Positions 56,003 to 64,000 of a stretch of DNA of 64,000 bases are shown piece after piece. The position numbers and the translations under genes were made by a program. The notes beneath the pieces were generated by a model. That model was given only the letters and a program-made list of their open reading frames with translations. It did not search any database and was not told the origin of the DNA. Numbering within the stretch: position 1 is the first letter of the stretch; each line of letters opens with the position of its first letter. Where the stretch lies: positions 36,674,341-36,738,340 of the forward strand of contig CAMTDV010000012.1 of NCBI GenBank assembly GCA_947069175.1, read 5' to 3'. The DNA is from Scalesia atractyloides (taxonomy: Eukaryota > Streptophyta > Magnoliopsida > Asterales > Asteraceae).

Positions 56003-57556
56003 AGAAGCTACTCTCTTCAATTCTGCCTAATTACTCGGAATTGATCAAACACGGTCAACCTCGGCCAGAATCGGATCTAGTAAGTCAATTCGGGCTGAGT
56101 TTGAGTTTAAAAAAATACAACATAATTCATATATTTATCGTATTAAAGAACATATATCATTTTTAAAGGAATGAATATCAATTTTTAAAATACGTTACTA
56201 TTTGAACAAGTATTATATATATATATATATATATACGTATTTTATTATAAATATTAGTAAATTTATAATATTTTACATGTATACTGAAAACTAATTTCTT
56301 TATAATTTGAATACTCTACGTCAAAACTGAGTACTCTCAATTTCTTAATTAACCGAATAATGAGCGTTAGCGACTTTCACATCCATAATATTTCATATGA
56401 ATAATTTACAAGAAAGTGTGTTTAACACTTTAAATATACATGACACAAATTAAGATATTAATGGGCAAACTGTATACAACAATATATACTTTATTTTATT
56501 AAATATTTTTTATTTTTGCTTATTAAAAATATAATAGCCATTTTATAAACACTTAACAGAAAAAGTTGACCCTATATATAGTTGAGGCCTAAATTCGTTA
56601 CTTTTATGAAAATTATTTCAGTAAAAGTTTAATTTCCAAAAAAAAAAAAAAACAAAAAGTATTAAATCTGTATTATAAATATATTAAATGGACCAACAAT
56701 ATTATTAATTTTATTTATTGAGAAGAAATAAACACAACTATAATATTATTACAATAATCTACTGAAAAAAATTAAATAATTCTTAATAAGTTGAACTTGT
56801 TTATAAAATATAAATATTTCCATCTTCATTTTACTTAAGTTATTTATAAAGTAGGATTGTAGCATGCGCTCCGTGGCAGTATTGTAGGAGGGTGCTAGCA
56901 AGGATGTATGTGTTACATGATATATTAATGAGTTATTATAGACCATGTAGTCTCTAATTTAAACGAAGGTAGAAATAAGCAATCAACATGGTTAAGCAAA
57001 CATGTCTAGAGTTTAAAGTTAGCTTTTACTATGATAAGAGAAATAAAAGAAAATTAAATTTGCTACATGGTATATTGAATAGTTAATATAGATCATGTAG
57101 ACTTTAATCTAACCGGCAGTGAAAATTAGCAAGCAACACAATTAAGTAAACATGTCTAGAGTTAAAAGTTAGTTTTTTTTTACTTATAATAAGTTAAATA
57201 ACAAAAGAATTAAACTTATAAAAAGATAAAAGAACAAATATCTGTATAAAAAAATACATTTTTTTAAACTTAAAGATCATATGATAACTCTATTAAAGTT
57301 GTGGGGTCAAAACGTAAATTATTTATAGAAAAATAATTACTATTAAACTTTTGTATGATAAATCTATTAAATATCAGAGTCACAAATGTAAATCGTTTAA
57401 AAATGAATTATTAGAGTTCAGGTGTCGTATAATAGCTCTATTAAAGTTTAAGATTATAAATGTAAATGAATATAAAGTAAAAAAAATACATCAATAATAT
57501 TATAACATAGATTGATTAATGTTTATCACTATTCACAATTCATTTTGTTATTGTAT
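56003..57556. other. Gene-poor AT-rich segment
   Basis: No ORF supported. Holds a short (AT)n run at 56213-56235, the about 150-bp repeats below and three diverged motifs with ctattaaag.t...tcataaatgtaaat (57290-57470). Confidence 0.5.
56905..57205. repeat. About 150-bp degenerate tandem duplication
   Basis: gaccatgtagtctctaat (near 56940) and gatcatgtagactttaat (near 57091), each followed by aaacatgtctagagtt about 55 bp later. Confidence 0.75.
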
Positions 57557-58402
57557 TGTGACACTCCTGATCTCCAATTAAATCCATATACTGGTGGGCT
57601 TGGGTGGGGAATATCGTGACGTAAGTTGATATCATCATAGTCAATTAAACACAGCACAGCGGAAGTCTTGGATTTCAATTACTATTACAAACCAAATGTT
57701 CGAAATACAAAATAATATACAGGCTCGTAATAGAAGATCCACATGCCTGATCTCTCGCGCCCCGCGAGCGCCTCATGGCCAGAATCAAAGCTTGACACTT
57801 TTAGCCCCTCAACTTATAAGAAATCCTAAAACACATTTTTAGCATATTTAACCCTCCGTAACCAATATTTGGCGTACCCGAGAGTATGCCTGGACATTGT
57901 CGAGCTCTTGGTTCATTAAAAGGTCACTCAGAGGTATAAATTAACATGTTGACAGTTTTAACCCCTCCATTATCCAACTTTCAATTAATTACGGATTTAA
58001 TCCTTCTCGTCCAACAAATGGAACGTATGAGAGTTAGGACTTCGTAAAGGATCACTCAGAGGCTCATTATAAGCATGTTGACTTCCATGTCACTCAGAGG
58101 CTGGGCATGTTAACACAACGGTCACTCGGAGGCCATGTTTTAGCATGTTGACACCAATGGTCACTTAGAGGCTATGTTTTAAGCATGTTGACACTAATGG
58201 TCACTCAGAGGCTATGTTTTAAGCATGTTGACACTAATGGTCACTCAGAGGGTTGGTTTATGCATGTTGACATCAGAAGATCACTCAGAGACTTAGTTTG
58301 AGCATGTTGACGCTTTTAGTCCCTGTTAGCCTTTAATAGACTTAAAATAAAAATACGAAACGTTTCGCTATATTATTGGACACGATTTTACACGGTGTTA
58401 CA
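57557..58402 (-). repeat. E3 3' LTR with internal deletion
   Basis: Only 846 bp versus 3.4 kb in E1. The first about 185 bp (57557-57741) match the E1 LTR from 7973 to 8160; then it jumps to sequence matching about 10795-11381. The join is at agaagatccacatgcctg, where both parents have cca. The TATA box and R-U5 body are gone. Confidence 0.85.
58031..58325. repeat. E3 U3 tandem repeats (8 copies)
   Basis: Same unit as in E1 (tcactcagaggct...gcatgttgaca). Two neighbouring units (about 58155-58250) are identical over 40 bp with ctatgttttaagcatgttga, an expansion not present in E1. Confidence 0.82.
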
Positions 58403-58420
58403 TCCTCACCCCTTTAACAG
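58403..58420 (-). other. E3 polypurine tract
   Basis: Minus strand TTAAAGGGGTGAGGA before TGTAACACCG, one base class different from E1. Confidence 0.78.
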
Positions 58421-58479
58421 AAATCTCGACCTCGAGATTTTATTCAAAAAGATGGGGTACTTTGGCCGCATAGTGGACT

Positions 58480-59039
58480 CAACCTCCCATGTAAACTCGG
58501 GACTTCGAAGGGCATACCATTTAACTTTTACTATAGGTATTAATTTCATTCGGAGCTTCTTAACCTGCAATCCTCGATCAAAATTGGTTTCTCAACGAAC
58601 CTCAGGTTTTCATCTATTTGCACATCTTTATGTGACATTGCTAGCGACTCATCAGCTAGACATTTCTTAAGGTTACTAATGTGGAACACATCATGAATTC
58701 CACTAAGCTCCTCGGGTAGCCTAAGCTTATAAGCCACATAACCGACACATTCGATTACCTTGAATGGTCCAATATATCTCGGGCTTAACTTGCCCTTCTT
58801 TCCGAAGCGCATCACACCTTTCCAGGGTGATACATTCAATAATACTCTGTCCCATATTTGGAACTTAAGAGGTTTTCCCCTCTTGTCTGCATAACTTTTC
58901 TGCCTATCATGGGCAGCTTTGAGACGATCACGGATTTGTATAATCTTGTCTGTGGTCTCCAGGACAATCTCAGGTCCTGATAGTTGGCTTCCCCAACTTC
59001 TGCCCAGCACACAGGCGTTTGACATTTTCTCCCATACAA
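58480..59039 (-). pseudogene. pol: E3 integrase C-terminus and chromodomain remnant
   Basis: 159-codon frame (59025-58546). Contains WKGVMRFGKKGKLSPRYIGP and LSGIHDVFHISNLKKCL with ENLRFVEKPILIED, in one frame, unlike E1 which has a stop after KLRLP. A one-base loss after PILIED shifts the frame, so the chromodomain strand-forming part follows in another frame to about 58440. One further shift separates it from YGRKC at 59039. Confidence 0.83.
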
Positions 59040-59644
59040 GGCCTCGTAAGGAGCAGCCTTGATGCTTGCATGATAACTATTATTATAGGAACATTCTATT
59101 AAGGGTAAGTGGTCATCCTAACTTCCTCCTAAATCAATCACACATGCCCTAATAATGTCTTCCAATGTCTGGATAGTACGCTCACTTTGACCATCAGTCT
59201 GTGAATGGTAAGCCGTACTAAAATTTAATCTTGTGCCTAAAGATTGTTGGAAACTTTTTCAAAAATGAGATGTATATCTAGTATCTCTATCAGATACAAT
59301 AGATATCAACACACCATGTAGGGACACAATCTTGTCCACATACAACTTAGCCAATTTGTCTGAATTATACGTTTCCTCAATTGGCAAGAAATGCGCTGAC
59401 TTAGTTAGCCTATCTACAACGACCAAATCGTGTCATTACCATGTTTAGTCTTTGGTAACTTGGTAAACAAGTCCATAGTTACCATTTCCCATTTCCATGT
59501 GGGAATCTCAAGTTGTTGTAAAAGTCCTAACGGCTTCTGATGTTCGGCTTTAACTTGCGAACACGTCAGACACTTAGCTACATAAGTGGCTATGGATTTC
59601 TTCAAACCCATCCACCAATAATTCTTTTTTAAATCTTGATACAT
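59040..59644 (-). pseudogene. pol: E3 integrase core and zinc-binding region
   Basis: 76-codon piece 59644-59414 has MYQDLKKNYWWMGLKK and CLTCSQVKAEHQKPLGLLQ, the Cys-Cys half of the HHCC domain, then MDLFTKLPKTKHGNDT with the first catalytic Asp. The core (59400-59045) retains SDRDTRYTSHF and GQSERTIQTLED but has in-frame stops (for example TAG and TGA in place of Trp codons). Confidence 0.8.
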
Positions 59645-60570
59645 CTTGTCACCATCCGGGTGAACTGAGTATCTTGAATTATGCGCTTCGTGGAGGATTA
59701 GATCTCTAAGTCCTCAAAAAATTGGAACCCAGATTCTATCATTAAATCTAAGGATTCTATTCTTTCCAGGCGTTAACTGATCAACAGTTCCGCCTAATCC
59801 TTCATTAGGAGCATTAGTCTCTAATAGAGCTTGCTTTTGCGCATCTAATAGCTTCTCATTTAAGCTATTTCTGAGCTCAATGCTCTTGGTGTTAATCCTT
59901 ATAGGCTTAACCTGTTCTTTGCGACTTAAGGCATCAACAACTACATTTGCGTTGCCCGAATGGTAGCGAATTTCGCAATCATAATCATTAAGTGTTTCTA
60001 TCCAACGACGCTGTCGCATGTTCAATTCCTTCTGATTGAACAGATGTTGGAGGCTCTTATGGTCAGTGTATATAATACACTTTGTGCCATACAATTAATG
60101 TCTCCATAACTTAAATGCAAATACAACGACACCCAATTCTAATTCATAGGTGGTGTAATTCCTTCCGTACACCTTTAATTGTCGTGATGCATAGGCAATC
60201 ACTTTGCCTTGTTGCATTAGCACACAGCCCATGCCAATGTGCGATGCATCACAGTATGCAACAAAGTCTTCAACACCCTCAGGTAGGGATAACACAGGAG
60301 CATTGATCAACTTGTGTTTCAGAATCTCAAAAGATTCTTGTTGTTTTGGACCCCAAAAAAACTTAACATTTTTACGGGTCAAGGTAGTTAAAGGAGTGGC
60401 TATCCTTGAAAAGTTCTTAATGAACCTTCTATAGTAACTAGCAAATACTAAGAAGCTACGTATTTCTGATGGGGTTTTGGGTACTTCCCAATTTATGGCC
60501 TCTATTTTGGCGGGATCCACTTGGATACCACGCTCACTTACAATGTGTCCAAGAAGTTGGACTTCTCTAA
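59645..60570 (-). pseudogene. pol: E3 RNase H and connection
   Basis: Two pieces. 60520-60095 (VDPAKIEA, RSFLVFASYYRRFIKNFSRI, YCDASHIGMGCVLMQQGKVI, LELGVVVFAFKLWRH) and 60094-59714 (YTDHKSLQHLFNQKELNMRQ, DYDCEIRYHSG, then VVDALSRKEQVKPIR where E1 has a stop). A TAA replaces the codon after WRH at 60092-60094. The start of the HHCC region follows. Confidence 0.83.
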
Positions 60571-61310
60571 GCTAAAACTCACACTTAGATAACTTAGCAT
60601 AAAGCTTCTCTTGCATTAGTAGTTCTAAGATGCACCAAAGATGTTTCTCATGATCAACTTGATTACGAGAGTAGATAAGTATGTCGTCTATGAAGACAAT
60701 GACAAACTTATCCAAATGTGGTTTGCAGACTCTATTCATGAGATCCATGAATGCTGCAAGTGCATTTGTGAGCCCAAAAGGCATTACTAAATATTCATAG
60801 TGACCATAACGGTCCTGAAGGCAGTCTTAGGAACATCCTCACTCCTAACCTTCAGCTGATGATATCCAGATATTAGATCAATCTTGGAAAAATAACTAGC
60901 CCCTTGAAGTTGGTCGAATAAATCGTCGATCTTGGGTAATGGGTAACGATTCTTGATCGTTATTTATTCAATTCGCGGTAGTCAATGCACATCCGCATTG
61001 AACCGTCCTTTTTCTTAATGAAAAGAATTGGAGCTCCCCAGGGCGAGGAACTCGGATGAATAAAGCCTTTCTCTAAGAGCTCATCTAACTGCGTCCTCAA
61101 CTCCTTTATTTCCGTTGGTGCTAATCGGTATGGAGCTCTAGCTGCGGGTGCTGATCCAGGTAGGATGTCAATCCTAAACTCTACTTGCCTATCTGGAGGT
61201 AGACCTGGTAGTTCTTCGGGAAAGACATCGGAATACTCCGAAAATAACTGGAAGGTCTTGAATATTTGGCTTAGGTTCATTGATAGTGACTTGTGCCATG
61301 TAAATAACAC
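60571..61310 (-). pseudogene. pol: E3 reverse transcriptase
   Basis: N-terminal piece 61310-60960 with SEYSDVFPEELPGLPPDR, APYRLAPTEIKELRTQL, GFIHPSSSPWGAP and MRMCIDYRELNK, ending in a frameshift right after ELNK. C-terminal piece 60784-60572 with MPFGLTNALAAFMDL and catalytic VFIDDILIYSR (FIDD at 60683-60694). The middle (60959-60785) is out of frame. Confidence 0.85.
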
Positions 61311-62050
61311 AACTTTTCCTTAAACACGTGGATGCCTTAAAATAATGACACCTTATCTGGAAATCCATAGTGTGAATCTACAATGATGGTGATCATTTCA
61401 CCAGATGGGGTTTTAATTTTGATGAGTTTCTTATCACAGGCAATGCAGGCTTGGTTGTGGGATAACCAATCCATGCCTAAAACTACATCGAACCCCGCCA
61501 ATTTCATTGGCAAAAGAGCGATAGGAACGTAGTGATTCTTAATGAATATAGAGCATCCATTAAGAATGGAAGATGTTATTTCTAAGGTTCCGTCAGCAAG
61601 TTCTATCTCATAAGTTTTATCTAGAGTTCTTATGGGTAAATTTAATAGTTTACTAAACTTATGGTCTACAAAATATTTATCTGCATCCGAATAGAAAAGA
61701 ACTCTAGCATATACATCATTGATGAGGAAAGTACATGTTATGACGTTGTTGTTGTTATTAACGGCCTCACTAGCATTTATCTGGAAAGCACGAGCATTCC
61801 CTTTCTTAGCCTCTCCAAGCTTTGCATCATTATTTCTGGGGTTCTTAGGGAAATTAGGCTTAATATGCTCTTTCTCATTACAGCCATAACAAACGGCATC
61901 TTTAAGATTTTTGCATTCGTGGGTCTTATGCCCTTTTCTTTTGCATATACCACAGGGTTTAATCTGAGGGTCGGTATTGCATTGCCCCTAATGCCTGCGG
62001 CTACAGGTCTTGCATAGAGGTCTATCATCAGACCTATGTTTGTTTTTCTT
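61311..62050 (-). pseudogene. gag-pol: E3 protease and zinc knuckles
   Basis: Protease tail GFDVVLGMDWLS near 61470. The active-site region reads VLFYSDADKYFVD: the catalytic Asp is Tyr (codon at 61691-61693) and the Gly is Asp, so the protease cannot work. Knuckle CGICKRKGHKTHEC is complete; the second, CYGCNEKEHIKPNF, has Phe for the last Cys. Opposite knuckle damage to E1, where the first Cys is lost. Confidence 0.82.
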
Positions 62051-62951
62051 AAACCCAAAATTTCCTTTCTTCTTAAACCTTTGGGAGTTATCATCCTCCC
62101 GTTTTCTTTTTCCGTCAATCTCGGTCTTGACTGACTTTTGCCTCACCAAATCTAAGGTGAGGGAGAGAGATAGGTCAACAGCAGACCTATAGGTAGTAGG
62201 CTGAGCAGCCTTTACCATACCCTTTATTTCGGGCGCTAACCCATTAATAAAACACGCAATGCGTTTGGGTTCCGGGGTGATCAAATAGGAAACTAATCTA
62301 GATAGGGAATTGAGATCGGAAACATACTTCCGACAATCTAGGTTCTTCATTGTGAGAGTCAGGAAGTCTGACTCTATCTTTTCCACCTCATGGGGTGGGC
62401 AGTAGGTTTCCTTAACAAGGTCCATAAACTTGGACCATCCCAAATTATACAGGTATACTTTACCTATAGATTGGATCATAGCCTTCCACCAAATTAAGGC
62501 ATCACCTTTGAAAGATTGTGATACATACTTTACCACATATTTTTCAGCACAACCGCTGATATCTACAATCGTTTCCATCTCATCAAGCCACTTCAAGGCT
62601 TCTACAGCTCCTTTCTTCCCATTAAAGTCTCGGGCTTACAGGAGACGAAGTATTTGTAGGTACATCCGTCTTTAAGAGAACGGGTCCTATCAGCAAATTC
62701 AAGTTTCTTTAGTTCACTCTTCGCATTTGAAGAGTGAACTGAGCTCTCCTTATTAGCTGAGGATAGTGGAATTGATAAAGGTTTGGAGCGAGTAGCACAC
62801 GACTCCCTAAGTTTTTCTATGGCCTTTTCCATGGCCTTTCCCACAGCTGCGTCTATGCGTGCTTGGAAATCTTCATTATTAATGCCTATATTTTCTGCGT
62901 TATTAGAGTTAACATCCCGTGGCTACTTTGCGCCTCATCCGAGTTAGCAAT
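61988..62951 (-). pseudogene. gag: E3 Gag
   Basis: Best Gag in the window: 202-codon frame (62596-61988) with MKWLDEMETIVDISGCAEKY, VSQSFKGDALIWWKAM, SIGKVYLYNLGWSKFMDLV and ACFINGLAPEIKGMVKAAQP, the typical retrotransposon gag domain (WW motif in ALIWWKA). The N-terminal part 62844-62602 has MEKAIEKLRES and SLKDGCTYKYFVSCKPE in another frame. The gag start codon seen in E1 (ATG) is ATT here (62949-62951). Confidence 0.85.
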
Positions 62952-64000
62952 TCTTTAAAGCTTTGGTTCTAAACACCCAATTAAATTTCTTTTAGCTATG
63001 GTATTAATAACCATATTGGCTGTAAACATTGGATATGACAATCCATCGCCTAATCAAGCTAGTGTGAATAACATCATAACTCTTAGGCCTATTATATTTA
63101 TTTTTGGCCTAGGTCTCAAAAGGACCATCAAAGGCAAATTACAATTTAGACGTAGTCCATATATTATTAGACAGTGGATCGTAATATCAAAACTGTCATT
63201 GCCATTAAGCAATTATAATTAGCTCATAGGCTTGTCACGAAGGACATTAAAATATGGCACATTGGCCTGTCGCTAATGGACATAAAATATGGCACGTTGG
63301 CCTGTCACTAATGGACATAAAATATGGCACATTGGCCTGTCACTAATAAAATATGGCACATTGGCCTATCACTAATGGATATAAAATATGGCACATTGGC
63401 CTGTCACTAATGGACATAAAATATGGCACATTGGCCTGCATCTCTAATGGATGTCAATTATTATCATCATATTGATGATATTAGCCGAGATCACATTGAT
63501 CACATAGGCTATAAGTAGGTTTTAGGACATAATCCATTTACCTAGACGACTAGTGTGGTTCCTCAAGTCACACTACCAGGAGTATGAACATTCCTGAATG
63601 TTAACATAAGAGTACCTTAATGGTTGATTAATAATCTTGGTCACATTTGACCTTAACAACTTGGAGGCTTGAACTTAGTTCACCACCTTTGGGTAGAAGG
63701 ATAACTTCCCTTAACTATCATGATAGAAGGCCCTTTCATCCTTAACTATCATTTATAAGCTGGCCAAATATGTGGTTTGTGCCCCTTGGTTAATCAAAAC
63801 CATTAAGATCTTTTTAGAATTATATCGCAGAGCACAAATTTCGAGTAAAATCAAGACGTTTGCTTTGAAGAGGATGAATATATATATATATATATATAAT
63901 TCCAAAAATACTTCATTAAAAGTCAATAAAAGTTACACTAATAGAAATAAATAAATAAAACTTATTGTCCATGCAAGAATTTAAAAGAAATAAAGATATC
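62952..64000. other. E3 spacer upstream of gag
   Basis: No ORF. Matches E1 5744-6660 in outline, including ctagtgtggttcc and a hairpin-like gtccatgcaag at 63966. An (AT)n run lies at 63879-63898. Confidence 0.7.
63237..63450. repeat. About 35-bp tandem array (6 copies) in E3 spacer
   Basis: Units aaaatatggcacattggcct followed by gtcactaatggacat. One unit lacks 8 bp. Homologous but far more uniform than 6028-6235 in E1. Confidence 0.88.

Larger units (their letters stand above)
57557..64000 (-). mobile_element. E3: second copy of the E1 chromovirus family (partial)
   Basis: Minus strand, same order as E1: 3' LTR (57557-58402), PPT, integrase/chromodomain, RNase H, RT, protease, gag, spacer. 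The window ends inside the spacer, so the extra ORF, PBS and 5' LTR lie to the right. Compared with E1 it has different stops and frameshifts, so the copies decayed independently. Confidence 0.88.

Noticed and set aside
50331..57556. Cellular gene in the 7 kb gene-poor interval
   Set aside because: Scanned both strands for conserved domains, long frames and tRNA-like folds; found only short frames and LTR-like or repeat sequence.

Overview
This is a stretch of plant nuclear genome made almost entirely of nested, decayed LTR retrotransposons, with two small terminal-inverted-repeat DNA elements. The signs are Ty3/gypsy chromovirus and Ty1/copia polyproteins, tRNA-iMet-type primer binding sites, very long LTRs, AT-rich spacers and microsatellites. 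A eudicot is likely. The style of the families (3-4 kb chromovirus LTRs, gag-like LARD proteins) reminds me of Asteraceae, but that is a hunch from memory. I found no confident cellular protein gene, rRNA, tRNA or CRISPR array.

Layout. 1-11381: element E1, a minus-strand Ty3/gypsy chromovirus (Tekay/Del-like) with a 3.4 kb 5' LTR, a separate degenerate ORF upstream of gag, and a gag-pol broken by stops and frameshifts. Its left LTR is cut by the window edge. E1 sits in the leader of element E2 (11382-16471), another minus-strand gypsy element of which a 4.1 kb LTR, an exact PBS and about 1 kb of leader are visible. E2 in turn interrupts an older plus-strand retroelement coding region (16474-17095). 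That coding region resumes at 26598 after a 9.5 kb insertion (17096-26597) flanked by the 5-bp duplication CACTG; the two host halves join in frame. The outermost LTRs of this insertion appear to point in opposite directions. Its right part carries a broken gag-like ORF (22555-25390).

26911-28300 holds a minus-strand copia RT fragment and an LTR-like promoter piece. 28300-34945 is copia A (minus; gag end, protease, integrase, RT and RNase H recognisable). 35562-44053 is copia B (plus; same family; both LTRs, PBS and PPT, most of pol deleted). 44054-57556 is gene-poor: two TIR elements (45607-46898 and 48944-50330, the second carrying a 146-codon intact ORF), degenerate repeats and LTR-like remnants. 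57557-64000 is E3, a second minus-strand copy of the E1 family whose visible LTR has lost about 2.6 kb including the promoter; its other LTR lies beyond the window.

How parts relate. Within each retroelement the LTR drives transcription, the PBS and PPT prime the two cDNA strands, Gag packages, and protease/RT/RNase H/integrase mature, copy and insert. No copy here has an uninterrupted polyprotein, so mobilisation would have to be in trans. Coordinates inside the pseudogenes mark recognisable domain stretches, not functional reading frames.
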